64,000 bases of DNA from Modestobacter italicus (lineage in GTDB: Bacteria; Actinomycetota; Actinomycetes; Mycobacteriales; Geodermatophilaceae). The notes beneath the pieces were generated by a model that had not been told where the DNA came from, did no database searches, and was given only the letters and a program-made list of their open reading frames with translations. The stretch spans positions 682,001-746,000 of the forward strand of contig NC_017955.1 of the NCBI RefSeq assembly GCF_000306785.1. Reading direction: 5' to 3'. The position numbers were made by a program, and so were the translations under genes. Each line of letters starts with the position of its first letter. The first letter of the stretch is position 1. Positions 1 to 12,128 of the stretch are shown here, in pieces.

Positions 1-85
1 GGGTCCGCTGCCCTGGCACGTCGAGGTCTCGGCCACGGCCACCGCGGTGCGCGAGCCGGCTGCGGCCGGGAGCGGAGCCCCGTGA
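1..85 (+). CDS. TadE-like pilus assembly protein, C-terminal end only
   Basis: Reading from base 2 gives the last 27 residues of a protein whose coding begins outside the window; it ends with TGA at 83-85. The tail contains VSATATAVREP, which resembles the end of TadE-family minor pilins of the Flp/Tad pilus. The stop overlaps the GTG start of the next TadE-like gene, as in the Tad loci that lie beside the helicase in many actinobacteria. The family call rests on the short tail and the neighbour, so it is moderate. Confidence 0.55.
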   Translation, partial: GPLPWHVEVSATATAVREPAAAGSGAP

Positions 86-480
86 CGCCGTCGGGGCCGG
101 CCGACGAGCGGGGCTCGGCCACCGTGTGGACCGTCGCGCTGGCCGGTGTCCTCGCGGTGGTGGGTGCCGCGGTGCTCCTGGTCGGTGCGGCGGTGGTCGC
201 CCGGCACCGGGCAGGCACGGCCGCGGACCTGGCCGCGCTGGCGGCGGCGGGCAGGGCGGTGCAGGGCGAGGCCGACCCGTGCGCGACCGCCTCCGAGGTG
301 GCCCGGGCCAACGGGGCGGTCGTCGACTCCTGCGCGGTCAGCGCGGCGGCGGTGGTGGAGCTGCGGGTGCACGTCCCCGTCCGGCTCGGCCCGCTCGGCG
401 TCGTGGACGCGCCCGCCCGGGCCCGTGCCGGCCCGGCGGCGCCCGACGCCGGCCCCGTCGGGGCGGGGTCAGAAGACCAG
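82..480 (+). CDS. Rv3654c-family TadE-like protein (reading frame lacks a nearby stop)
   Basis: The GTG at 82 overlaps the previous stop. The product begins with ERGSATVW and a single membrane helix at about residues 15-40, then ARHRAGTAADLAALAAA, two cysteines (CATASEVARANGA, SCAV) and a C-terminal ARARAGP near residue 117. This is the pattern of the small Rv3654c family linked to Tad pilus secretion. Related proteins end close to the ARAGP motif, but here the frame has no stop and stays open to 3024 through the antisense of the helicase gene. The end given is where family resemblance fades, not a stop codon. A lost stop, a frameshift or a sequencing error are all possible. Confidence 0.55.
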
Positions 481-2988
481 GTCGTCGGGGTCGCGCTCGG
501 GCTCGGCAGCCACCTCGTCGGCCGCCTCGGTGGTCTCGGCCACCCCGGCGGGCGCCGGGCCGCTGGTGCCGAACAGGCCCGGCCGCGGCGCCGGCCGGCG
601 GGTCACCTCCGCCTCCTCCGGCGTCAGCTCGGGAGCACCGGCGAGCTCGTCCAGGACGACGTCGAGCACCCGGACCGCGCCGGCCTTGTCCAGCGGGTCG
701 TTGCCGTTGCCGCACTTGGGCGACTGCACGCAGGAGGGGCAGCCGGCCTCGCACTCGCAGCTGGCCACCGTGGCCCGGGTCGCCTGCAGCCAGTCGCGCA
801 GCACCGCGTACCCGCGCTCGGCGAAGCCGGCGCCGCCGGGGTGGCCGTCGTAGACCACGATCGTCGCCGCGCCGGTGTCGGGGTGCAGGGCCGTGGAGAC
901 CCCGCCGAGGTCCCAGCGGTCGCAGGTGGCCAGCAGCGGCAGGATCCCGATCGAGGCGTGCTCGGCGGCGTGCAGCGAGCCGGGCAGCGCGGTCTCGTCC
1001 ACGTCGGCCCGTTCGACGGCCCGGTCGCTCAGGGTCAGCCACACCGCCCGGGTGCGCAGCTGGCGGGCGGGGAGGTCCAGCGGGAACTCCGCGAGCACCT
1101 CCCCGGTGCCGATCCGCCGGCGCTGGTAGGCCACGACCTGGTTGGTGACGTCCACGACGCCGGTGTGCGCCGTGACCGCCCCGAGCCGCCGGGTGCGGTC
1201 GGTGGAGACGATCGAGAGGTCCACGACGTCGCGGGCGACCGTCGTCCACTCCGGGCTCTCCGGGTGCACGACGGCGCAGGCGTCGTCGACGTCGAACTCG
1301 TCGACGACGTAGGTCTCGCCGCGGTGCACGTACAGCGCACCGGTGTGCACGGTGGCGTGCGAGGCATCGCCGTCGACGGTGCCCAGCAGCCGCCCGGTCG
1401 CGCCCTCGATGATCGACACCGGGGCCGTGCCGCTGCCGCGGATGTCGACGTCCGGCCGTCCCCGTCCCGCCCAGTACCAGCCGGTCGGCCGGGCGCGGAG
1501 CAGCCCGTCGGCGACGAGCTCGGTCACCTGGGCCTCGGCCACGTCACCGCCGAAGTCGGCCAGGTCCGCGGGGGTCAACGGCAGCTCAGCGGCCGCGCAG
1601 CACAGCTGCGGGCCGAGCACGTAGGGGTTCGCCGGGTCGGTCACCGTCGCCTCGACGGGCCGGCCGAACACCGCCTGCGGGTGGTGGGCCAGGTAGTGGT
1701 CCAGCGGGTCGTCGCGGGCGACGAACACGACGAGGGACTCGTTCTGCGCCCGCCCGGCCCGGCCGGCCTGCTGCCACATCGAGGCCAGCGTGCCGGGGTA
1801 GCCGGCGAGCACCACGGCGTCCAGGCCGGCGATGTCGATGCCCAGCTCCAGGGCGTTGGTGGTGGCCACGCCCAGCAGCGCACCGCTGGACAGCGACCGC
1901 TCCAGCTCGCGGCGCTCCTCGGGCAGGTAGCCGCCGCGGTAGGAGTCGACCCGCGAGGCCAGGTCCGCCCGGCCCCGCGACCGCAGCACCGCACGGGCCT
2001 GCTCGGCCACCGACTCCGCGCCGCGGCGGGACCGGACGAACGCCAGGGTGCGGGCGTTCTGCTCGACCAGGTCGGCCAGCAGACCGGCGGCGTCCGCGGC
2101 GGCCGAGCGCCGCACCGGCGCGCCGTGCTCGCCGGTCTGCTCGGTCAGCGGCGGCTCCCACAGGGCGAAGGTGGCCCCCGGCCGCGGCGACCCGTCGTCG
2201 GTGACGGCGGCGACCGGGGCCCCGACCAGCCGGCTGGCGGCCGCGGCCGGGTCGGCCACCGTCGCCGAGGCCAGCACGAACACCGGTTCGGCGCCGTAGC
2301 GGCGGCAGATCCGCCGCAGCCGGCGCAGCACGTGGCCGACGTGCGAGCCGAAGACCCCGCGGTAGGCGTGGCACTCGTCGATCACGACGTAGGCCACCCG
2401 GCGCAGCGTGCTCGACCACCGCTGGTGGGCGGGGAGGATCCCGCGGTGCAGCATGTCGGGGTTGGTGACGATCCAGCGCGAGTGCCGCCGGACCCAGTCC
2501 CGCTCCTCCATCGGGGTGTCCCCGTCGTAGGCGGCCGGACGCACCGAGGGGTCGGCCAGGGCCTCGACGGAGGCGAGCTGGTCGCGGGCCAGCGCCTTGG
2601 TGGGGGCCAGGTAGAGCACGCACGCCCGCGGGTCCTCGGCCAGCGCGGTGAGCGCCGGCAGCTGGTAGGCCAGCGACTTGCCCGAGGCGGTGCCGGTGGC
2701 GACGACGACGTGCGAGCCGGCCCGGGCCAGCTCGGCGGCGGCCACCTGGTGGCCGAACGGCTCCTGCACGCCGCGCTCGGCCAGCCGGGTGCGCAGCGGC
2801 TCGCCGACCCAGGCCGGCCACGGCGCGGTCCGGCTGCGCCGCACGGGCAGCCGGTGGACGTGGGTGACCGGGTCGTCCTCGGGCTCGGTGCCCGCCAGCA
2901 GGGCGGCCAGCAGCTCCGTGCCGGGGAGGGCGGCGACGGCGGGCTCGGGTCCGTCGGGCGGGTGCCCGACGGGACGCAGGGACGTCAC
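469..2988 (-). CDS. DEAD/DEAH-box helicase with DUF1998 domain (MrfA/YprA, Rv3649 type)
   Basis: This 839-residue superfamily 2 helicase probably acts in DNA repair; the Bacillus family member MrfA excises mitomycin adducts. Visible motifs are ATGTASGKS (motif I, about residue 98-105), the DECH box near 204, LASAT (motif III) and a helicase C domain with the QQAGRAGR type motif VI. The C-terminal DUF1998 domain carries a four-cysteine cluster, CECEAGCPSC followed by KCGNGND, expected to bind metal. The start is GTG at 2988, with GGAGAG very close upstream. Its 3' end meets the open TadE-like frame on the other strand. The same helicase-Tad pairing is seen in mycobacteria. Confidence 0.9.
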   Translation of the reverse strand: MTSLRPVGHPPDGPEPAVAALPGTELLAALLAGTEPEDDPVTHVHRLPVRRSRTAPWPAWVGEPLRTRLAERGVQEPFGHQVAAAELARAGSHVVVATGTASGKSLAYQLPALTALAEDPRACVLYLAPTKALARDQLASVEALADPSVRPAAYDGDTPMEERDWVRRHSRWIVTNPDMLHRGILPAHQRWSSTLRRVAYVVIDECHAYRGVFGSHVGHVLRRLRRICRRYGAEPVFVLASATVADPAAAASRLVGAPVAAVTDDGSPRPGATFALWEPPLTEQTGEHGAPVRRSAAADAAGLLADLVEQNARTLAFVRSRRGAESVAEQARAVLRSRGRADLASRVDSYRGGYLPEERRELERSLSSGALLGVATTNALELGIDIAGLDAVVLAGYPGTLASMWQQAGRAGRAQNESLVVFVARDDPLDHYLAHHPQAVFGRPVEATVTDPANPYVLGPQLCCAAAELPLTPADLADFGGDVAEAQVTELVADGLLRARPTGWYWAGRGRPDVDIRGSGTAPVSIIEGATGRLLGTVDGDASHATVHTGALYVHRGETYVVDEFDVDDACAVVHPESPEWTTVARDVVDLSIVSTDRTRRLGAVTAHTGVVDVTNQVVAYQRRRIGTGEVLAEFPLDLPARQLRTRAVWLTLSDRAVERADVDETALPGSLHAAEHASIGILPLLATCDRWDLGGVSTALHPDTGAATIVVYDGHPGGAGFAERGYAVLRDWLQATRATVASCECEAGCPSCVQSPKCGNGNDPLDKAGAVRVLDVVLDELAGAPELTPEEAEVTRRPAPRPGLFGTSGPAPAGVAETTEAADEVAAEPERDPDDLVF

Positions 2989-3185
2989 CTCTCCACTGTC
3001 ACACCGTCGCGCAACCCAGGGTGAGGGTGGTGGGGACAGCTGACGCTCGGTGTGAACTGGATCACGAACAGGTCTGGTCTTGACGTTGTTCCTGCGGCAC
3101 AGTGCGTGCCACGCCGGGCCCTCCCCGCGCGCAGGCCCGGGGGCGCCTGGCGGGTGCGCGTCCCCACCTCGCCGCGGAGGAACAC

Positions 3186-5447
3186 ATGCCCGACACCGAA
3201 CTGTCCGGAGGCGACCTCACCCTCGTGGCGGTCGTCCTCGCCATCTCCCTCGCCGCCCTGGGCTTCGCCTTCTACCTGTCGCGGGCCGTCATGGCCGCCG
3301 ACCAGGGGACGCCGAAGATGCAGGAGATCGCCAAGGCGATCCAGGAGGGAGCCGGCGCGTTCCTCCGGCGGCAGTTCCGGACGCTGGCGGTGTTCGCCGT
3401 CATCGTGTTCATCCTGCTGCTGCTGCTCCCGGTCTCCGACGGGGGCACCGGCACCCGGATCGGCCGGGCCGTCTTCTTCCTGGTGGGCGCCGCCTTCTCG
3501 GCCTCGGTCGGCTTCATCGGCATGACCCTGGCGACGCGTGGCAACGTGCGGGTGGCCGCCGCGGCGGCCGCGGGCGGGCACCGGCCGGCCTTCCGGATCG
3601 CGTTCCGCACCGGCGGCGTCTGCGGGATGATCACCGTCGGCCTGGGGCTGTTCGGCGCCTCGCTCGCCCTGCTGCTGTTCCGCGACACCGGCCCGATCGT
3701 GCTGGAGGGCTTCGGCTTCGGCGGCGCGCTGCTCGCGATGTTCATGCGGGTGGGCGGCGGCATCTTCACCAAGGCCGCCGACGTCGGGGCGGACCTGGTC
3801 GGCAAGGTGGAGGCCGGCATCCCCGAGGACGACCCGCGCAACGCCGCGACCATCGCTGACAACGTGGGCGACAACGTCGGCGACTGCGCGGGCATGGCCG
3901 CGGACCTCTTCGAGTCCTACGCGGTCACGCTGGTCGCCGCACTCATCCTGGGGCAGGTCTTCTTCGGCGCCGTGGGCATGGTGTTCCCGCTGGTGGTGGC
4001 CGCGATCGGGATCATCGCCTCGATCGTCGGCATCCTGGCCAGCAACCCGACCGCCGGGGACAGCTCCTGGATGTCCCCGATCAACCGCGGGTTCTTCACC
4101 TCCGCCGCGGTGTCGCTGGTGCTGGTGGCGGCCGCGTCGTTCACCGTGCTGCCCTCGATCTCCGACGGCCTGGACGTCTCGGTCAGCCCGCAGGTGCTCG
4201 GCTTCGTCTCGGTGCTCATCGGCATCGTGCTGGCCGCCACCATCCAGCAGCTCACCGGCTACTTCACCGAGACCAAGCGGCGCCCGGTCAAGGACGTCGG
4301 CCGCAGCTCGCTGACCGGGCCGGCCACGGTGATCCTCTCCGGCATCTCGCTGGGGCTGGAGTCCGCGGTCTACGCCGCGCTGCTCATCGGTGCCGCCGTC
4401 TACGGCGCCTTCCTCATCGGTGGTGCCGCGGCGCTCTACGCCGTCGCCCTGGCCGGCTGCGGGCTGCTCACCACGGCCGGGGTCATCGTCTCCATGGACA
4501 CCTTCGGCCCGGTGAGCGACAACGCCCAGGGCATCGCCGAGATGTCGGGCGAGATCGACGAGGAGGGCGCCCAGGTGCTCACCGACCTCGACGCGGTCGG
4601 CAACACCACCAAGGCCATCACCAAGGGCATCGCGATCGCCACCGCGGTGCTGGCGGCCACCGCCCTCTTCGGCTCCTACAACGCCAGCATCGGCGAGGCC
4701 CTCGACGACGCCGGGGCCCGCCTCGGGGACGCCTTCACCCTGGTGTCGCCGAACAACGTCGTCGGCGCCGTCATCGGCGCGGCGGTCGTGTTCTTCTTCT
4801 CCGGCCTGGCGATCAGCGCCGTCTCCCGGGCGGCCGGCCGGGTGGTGTTCGAGGTGCGCGAGCAGTTCCGCACCCGGCCCGGGATCATGGACTACAGCGA
4901 GCGGCCCGACTACGGCGCCGTCGTGGACATCTGCACCAAGGACTCGCTGCGCGAGCTGGCCACGCCCGGGCTGCTCGCCGTCCTCGCGCCGGTCGCCGTC
5001 GGCTTCGGGCTGGGCTTCGGGCCGCTGGCCGCCTACCTGGTCGGCGCGATCGCCACCGGCACCCTGATGGCGGTCTTCCTCTCCAACTCCGGCGGCGCCT
5101 GGGACAACGCCAAGAAGATGGTGGAGGACGGCGCGTACGGCGGGAAGGGCAGCGAGGCGCACGCCGCGACCGTCATCGGCGACACCGTGGGCGACCCCTT
5201 CAAGGACACCGCCGGCCCGGCGATCAACCCGCTGATCAAGGTGATGAACCTGGTGGCCCTGCTGATCGCGCCGGCGGTCGTGGGGATGACGGTGGGCGAG
5301 GACCAGAACACCGCGCTGCGGGTGGCCATCGCGCTGGCCGCCGCGGCGGTCATCGTGACGGCGGTCGTGGTCAGCAAGCGCCGCTCCACCGTGGTGGGCG
5401 GGGAGACCGACACCCCGGCGGAGGCGCTGACCAAGACCGCCACCTGA
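3186..5447 (+). CDS. hppA: K+-independent proton-pumping membrane pyrophosphatase
   Basis: This 753-residue membrane pyrophosphatase uses pyrophosphate hydrolysis to export protons. It is almost entirely transmembrane helices. The substrate-binding motif with GADLVGKVE and DNVGDNVGDCAGMAADLFESY is intact, and GDTVGDPFKDTAGPAINPLIK marks the C-terminal half. The sequence GNTTKAITKG has lysine where K+-dependent enzymes have alanine, which indicates the K+-independent class. ATG at 3186 is preceded by GGAGGA; further upstream start codons lack such a site. It stands alone, divergent from the helicase across 197 bp. Confidence 0.97.
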   Translation: MPDTELSGGDLTLVAVVLAISLAALGFAFYLSRAVMAADQGTPKMQEIAKAIQEGAGAFLRRQFRTLAVFAVIVFILLLLLPVSDGGTGTRIGRAVFFLVGAAFSASVGFIGMTLATRGNVRVAAAAAAGGHRPAFRIAFRTGGVCGMITVGLGLFGASLALLLFRDTGPIVLEGFGFGGALLAMFMRVGGGIFTKAADVGADLVGKVEAGIPEDDPRNAATIADNVGDNVGDCAGMAADLFESYAVTLVAALILGQVFFGAVGMVFPLVVAAIGIIASIVGILASNPTAGDSSWMSPINRGFFTSAAVSLVLVAAASFTVLPSISDGLDVSVSPQVLGFVSVLIGIVLAATIQQLTGYFTETKRRPVKDVGRSSLTGPATVILSGISLGLESAVYAALLIGAAVYGAFLIGGAAALYAVALAGCGLLTTAGVIVSMDTFGPVSDNAQGIAEMSGEIDEEGAQVLTDLDAVGNTTKAITKGIAIATAVLAATALFGSYNASIGEALDDAGARLGDAFTLVSPNNVVGAVIGAAVVFFFSGLAISAVSRAAGRVVFEVREQFRTRPGIMDYSERPDYGAVVDICTKDSLRELATPGLLAVLAPVAVGFGLGFGPLAAYLVGAIATGTLMAVFLSNSGGAWDNAKKMVEDGAYGGKGSEAHAATVIGDTVGDPFKDTAGPAINPLIKVMNLVALLIAPAVVGMTVGEDQNTALRVAIALAAAAVIVTAVVVSKRRSTVVGGETDTPAEALTKTAT

Positions 5448-5593
5448 CCACGGGGCCGCCGCCCCCGGTGGCCCGGCCGGCTGGTTGTGGATCCCGCGCA
5501 GGGGTGTGGACGACGGCGCACGGACCCCGGTCCGGTCTCCCTAGCGTCGTGGTGTCGGTCCCGTCGGGGCCCGTGCCGCAGCCGGGAGGCGCC

Positions 5594-5917
5594 GTGTCCC
5601 ACCTGATCTCCGTCCAGCTCGACGTGCTGGGCGGGCTGCTGACGGAGCTGCGGGCGCTCGGGGTGGAGCTCGACGGGGAGCAGCAGCTCACCGCGGCGTC
5701 CGGGCAGGCGCTCGCCCGGTCCCTCGCCGGCCCGGTGGGGGAGGAGGCCGGGGCGGCCGGCGCCGAGTGGGCCGGGGCACTGGGCGCGCTGGCCGCCCGG
5801 ACGTTGGCCGTGGCCGCCACCCTCGACGCGGCGCTGGCCGCCTACCGGGCCGCCGACCTGCAGCTGGCCGACCGGCTGACCCCGGCCCGGCCCGGCCTGC
5901 CGGCGGTGCCCCGGTGA
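5594..5917 (+). CDS. ESX/WXG100-like small helical protein
   Basis: This 107-residue protein is Ala/Leu rich and predicted to be all helical (LDVLGGLLTELRALGVELDGEQQL). It resembles the small ESX-type substrates or chaperone-like partners often encoded before DUF1023 hydrolases, but no clear WxG motif is visible, so the family call is weak. GTG at 5594 is chosen because GGGAGG lies just upstream. The stop overlaps the GTG of the next gene by four bases (GTGA), so the two are translationally coupled. Confidence 0.55.
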   Translation: MSHLISVQLDVLGGLLTELRALGVELDGEQQLTAASGQALARSLAGPVGEEAGAAGAEWAGALGALAARTLAVAATLDAALAAYRAADLQLADRLTPARPGLPAVPR

Positions 5918-7455
5918 GCGGGACGACGGTGCACCAGGTCGCCGGCTGGGACGTCGCGGGGCTGCGCGGCGGCGTCGGGCGGCTGGACCAGGTGGCCGAC
6001 CGGCTGCTGCCCTGGCGTGCCCGGCTCGACGTGCTGGGCCGCCAGCTGGGCCGGGCGGAGTGCTGGTCGGGTCCGGCCGGGTCGGTGGCCGCGGCCGCGG
6101 TCGTCGAGCTGTCCACGGTGGCGTCGGGTGTGTCCGGCGCGCTGGCGGGGTCGCTCACCGACCTGCAGGGCCTCACCGCCGCGGCGACCGAGGCCCAGGA
6201 GTGGGCCGCCGGGGCGCTCGCGACGGCGGCGTCCGGCCGGCTGACGCTGGACGGGGCGGGCGCGCCGGTCGGCCTGCCGGCGCCACCGAGCCCGGCCATG
6301 GCGGCCGACCAGGTGGCCGACGTGCTGGCGGACCGGGAGGCGGGCCGGCTCGCCGCGGCCCGGGCGGAGGAGGCGCTCCTCCTCGCCGCCCGGGCGCTGG
6401 CCTGCGCCCGCGCCGCCCGGCAGCCGCTGGCCGGGCAGGGGGCGTCCGCGCCGGGCGCGGTCGGTTTCGCCGACCTCGTCGTCCGGCTGCCGGCCGCGCG
6501 GCCGCTGCCGGTCCCGCCGGACGCCGGCCCGCGCCGGGTGGCCGCGTGGTGGTCCGGGCTGTCGGCCGCCGAGCAGCTGGCCGAGGTCGCGGCGCGGCCG
6601 GCCGTGGTCGGTGCGCTCGACGGGCTGCCCGCCTGGGCGCGGGACCGGGCCAACCGCTCCGTGCTGGCGGCCGCGCTCGCGTCGCTGCCCGCCGGCGGAC
6701 CGCGCCGGACGGCCGAGGTGCTCGCCGCCCGCCTCACCGCGCTGGACCGCGCCGGCGCCACCGCCCAGCTGGTGCAGTTCGACCCGGCCGGGGACCTGGT
6801 CGCGGTGTCCCTGGGCGACCTGGACACCGCGGCCGCGGTGGGGGTGCTGGTCCCGGGGATCAACACGACGCCCGCCGACGACCTGCCCGCCCTGCTCGGG
6901 CAGGCGGCCGCCGTCGGGTCGGCCGCGGTGGCAGCCGCGCCCGGGCTCGCCGTCGCCACCGTGGCCTGGCTCGGCTACCGGACGCCGGGGCTGGGCACGA
7001 TGGCGCTGCCCGCGGCGGCCCGGCGGGGTGGCCCGGCGCTGGACCGGGCGCTCGACGGACTCGCCGCCGCGCGCACCGTCCCCGGCGGAGCGGGTGCCGG
7101 AGCCGCCCCGCCGCGCACCACCGTGGTCGCCCACAGCTACGGGACCGTGGTGACCGGGCAGGCGGCCCGGGCGCCCGGGCGCCTGGCCGCCGACGCGGTG
7201 GTGCTGCTGGGCAGCCCCGGGCTGGCCGGCGGGGAGGCCGAGGACCTCGAGGCCGCTGAGGTGCACGGCGCCTGGTCGCTGGCCGACCCGGTGTCCTGGC
7301 TGCAGTGGTTCGGGGACACCCCAGCCGACCCCTCCTTCGGTGACACCCCGCTGCCCACCGAGCTGACCGAGGGGCACACCGACTACCTCGACCCCGACCG
7401 CCCGACGCTGGCCGCGGTCGGCGAGGTCGTGGCCGGGGTCCGGGGGGCCGGGTGA
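5914..7455 (+). CDS. DUF1023 alpha/beta-hydrolase
   Basis: The product has 513 residues. The N-terminal 200 or so residues form an Ala-rich helical segment resembling an ESX-type domain. The C-terminal half is the DUF1023 alpha/beta-hydrolase: VLVPGINTTPADD, VATVAWLGYRTPG and the nucleophile elbow VVAHSYGTVV with the presumed catalytic serine. The fusion or pairing of helical ESX-like modules with DUF1023 hydrolases is typical of actinobacteria, and the enzymes are thought to be exported or surface-associated; the substrate is unknown. The start overlaps the stop of the preceding gene (GTGA). Confidence 0.8.
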   Translation: MSGTTVHQVAGWDVAGLRGGVGRLDQVADRLLPWRARLDVLGRQLGRAECWSGPAGSVAAAAVVELSTVASGVSGALAGSLTDLQGLTAAATEAQEWAAGALATAASGRLTLDGAGAPVGLPAPPSPAMAADQVADVLADREAGRLAAARAEEALLLAARALACARAARQPLAGQGASAPGAVGFADLVVRLPAARPLPVPPDAGPRRVAAWWSGLSAAEQLAEVAARPAVVGALDGLPAWARDRANRSVLAAALASLPAGGPRRTAEVLAARLTALDRAGATAQLVQFDPAGDLVAVSLGDLDTAAAVGVLVPGINTTPADDLPALLGQAAAVGSAAVAAAPGLAVATVAWLGYRTPGLGTMALPAAARRGGPALDRALDGLAAARTVPGGAGAGAAPPRTTVVAHSYGTVVTGQAARAPGRLAADAVVLLGSPGLAGGEAEDLEAAEVHGAWSLADPVSWLQWFGDTPADPSFGDTPLPTELTEGHTDYLDPDRPTLAAVGEVVAGVRGAG

Positions 7456-7662
7456 GCGGGCGTCACGGCGGGCCGGCCCCGCGGGAACACGTCCCCCCGC
7501 CGACCGTTGGACGGTCGACGGCGCGCCCGGATCTGCTCGCCGCCCGGGCTCGTCCCGCCGGCGTGGCCTACCGTGGCCTCGCCGAACGGGTGCAGCTCGC
7601 GCTGTCCCCGTGTGCGTCCGGGTCCTCCCGGCGCCCGCGTCAGCACCCCCGACAGGAGCACC

Positions 7663-10542
<2,880 letters not shown>

Positions 10543-10555
10543 GGCGGGCACGTCG

Positions 10556-11299
10556 GTGGAGGACTGGGAGCAGCGGCGCACCTCGTTCGGCGGGGTGGCC
10601 GCCGACTACGCGCTGCTGCGGCCGGGCTACCCGGCCGACGCGGTGGCGTTCCTGCTCGGCAGCCGGCCGCTGCGGGTGCTCGACCTGGGCGCCGGCACCG
10701 GGCTGCTGACCGACGTCCTGCTGGCGGCCGGGCACGAGGTCGTCGCGGTCGACCTCAGCGCGCCGATGCTCGACCAGCTGCGCGCCCGGCTGCCGCAGGT
10801 CAGCGCGGCGACCGGGGGAGCGGAGGCGATCCCGCTCCCGGACGCCGACGTCGACGCGGTCGTCGCCGGCCAGGCCGCGCACTGGTTCGACCCGGCGCCG
10901 GCGGCCGCGGAGCTGCGCCGGGTGCTCCGTCCCGGCGGCGTCGTCGGCCTCGTCTGGAACACCCGCGACGAGCGGGTGCCCTGGGTCCGGGCGCTGGGCG
11001 AGCTGCTCGCCGCGGAGGCCCGGGACCACGAGGCCGACCAGGGGGTCGTCGACCGGTTCGCCGTCGAGCTGCCGGCGGCGGTGCAGGTCCACGACTCGGG
11101 CACGGTCCAGCACGTCACACCCGAGCAGGTGGTCCGCGGGATCGGCACCCGCAGCTACGTCGCCACCATGGACGACGCCGGCCGGGACCGCTTCCTCGGC
11201 TCGGTCCGGGCGCTGCTGGCCACCCACCCCGACACCCGCGGCCGCGACGTGCTGGAGCTGCCGTACACGACCCGGGCGTACCGGCTCGCCCTCCGCTGA
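10556..11299 (+). CDS. class I SAM-dependent methyltransferase
   Basis: This 247-residue protein has the motif I VLDLGAGTGLLTDVLLAAGHEVVAVD, a methyltransferase type 11 core and a conserved AAHWFDP segment typical of the ubiE/arsM-like branch. It uses S-adenosylmethionine; the acceptor is unknown. It starts at GTG 13 bases after the topA stop, so it is probably co-transcribed with topA. It converges with the methyltransferase at 11303, with only 3 bases between stops. Confidence 0.85.
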   Translation: MEDWEQRRTSFGGVAADYALLRPGYPADAVAFLLGSRPLRVLDLGAGTGLLTDVLLAAGHEVVAVDLSAPMLDQLRARLPQVSAATGGAEAIPLPDADVDAVVAGQAAHWFDPAPAAAELRRVLRPGGVVGLVWNTRDERVPWVRALGELLAAEARDHEADQGVVDRFAVELPAAVQVHDSGTVQHVTPEQVVRGIGTRSYVATMDDAGRDRFLGSVRALLATHPDTRGRDVLELPYTTRAYRLALR

Positions 11300-11302
11300 C
11301 GG

Positions 11303-12103
11303 TCAGCCGGGCCGGTGGCCGACGGCGAACAGCCGGCGGAACGGCAGCACGGTCGTCCCGTCCGCTCGCGCCGGGTAGGCGGCGCGCAGGGCCGCGGCGT
11401 ACTCGGCGGTCAGCTGGTCGGCGTCGTCCGGGGGCAGCCGGCCGAGGACCGGGCGCAGCACGGTGCCCGAGACCCAGCCGAGCACCGGGTCGGCCCCGCT
11501 GAGCACGTGCAGGTAGGTGGTCTCCCAGACGTCGGCGTCCAGCCCGGCGGCGGAGAGCACGTCCAGGTAGCCGGCCGGGTCGAGGACGGCGGCCGGGTCG
11601 AGCACCGCGTCCCCGCCCGGGGCCAGCCGCGACCGCCAGCGCCGGCTGCCGACCAGGTCGGCGAGCAGCGCGTGGGTGGGTGCGGTCTGGTTGCCGGGCA
11701 CCTGCACCGCCAGCCACCCGTCCGGCGCCAGGTCACCGGCCCAGCGGGCCAGCAGGTCCCCGTGCCCGGGCACCCAGTGCAGCGCCGCGTTGCTAACCAG
11801 CACGTCCACCGGCCCGGCCGGGCGCCAGTCCCGCAGGTCGCCGGCGACGAACTCCAGCCGGCCGGGGACGGCGTGCGCCGCCGCGGCCGCCAGCATCGCC
11901 GGTGAGCTGTCCACCCCGGTGACCCGGGCCCCCGGCCAGCGCTGCGCCAGCCCGGCGGTGGCCGACCCGTCGCCGCAGCCCAGGTCCACCACGACCGCGG
12001 GGGCGCGGGCGCCGACCCGGGACACCAGCTCGGCGAAGGGCCGGGCCCGTTCCCCGGCGAAGCGCAGGTAGGTGGTCGGGTCCCAGGCGCCGGGGCTCTG
12101 CAC
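11303..12103 (-). CDS. tam: trans-aconitate 2-methyltransferase-like
   Basis: The 266-residue product begins with WDPTTYLRFAGERARPFAELVSRV and has the SAM motif VVVDLGCGDGSATAGLAQRWPGARVTGVDSS, then SNAALHWVPGH. These are the hallmarks of Tam, which methylates trans-aconitate so that it no longer inhibits the citric acid cycle. Length and motif spacing fit the family. The start is ATG at 12103, with the next gene divergent. The substrate is inferred from the family only. Confidence 0.88.
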   Translation of the reverse strand: MQSPGAWDPTTYLRFAGERARPFAELVSRVGARAPAVVVDLGCGDGSATAGLAQRWPGARVTGVDSSPAMLAAAAAHAVPGRLEFVAGDLRDWRPAGPVDVLVSNAALHWVPGHGDLLARWAGDLAPDGWLAVQVPGNQTAPTHALLADLVGSRRWRSRLAPGGDAVLDPAAVLDPAGYLDVLSAAGLDADVWETTYLHVLSGADPVLGWVSGTVLRPVLGRLPPDDADQLTAEYAAALRAAYPARADGTTVLPFRRLFAVGHRPG

Positions 12104-12128
12104 GGGGCGAGGCTAGCGCCGGCGGCAG

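Noticed and set aside
2985-5162. Long minus-strand frame antisense to hppA
   Set aside because: Low-complexity Glu/Gly/Arg composition mirrors the codons of hppA; no domain is visible.
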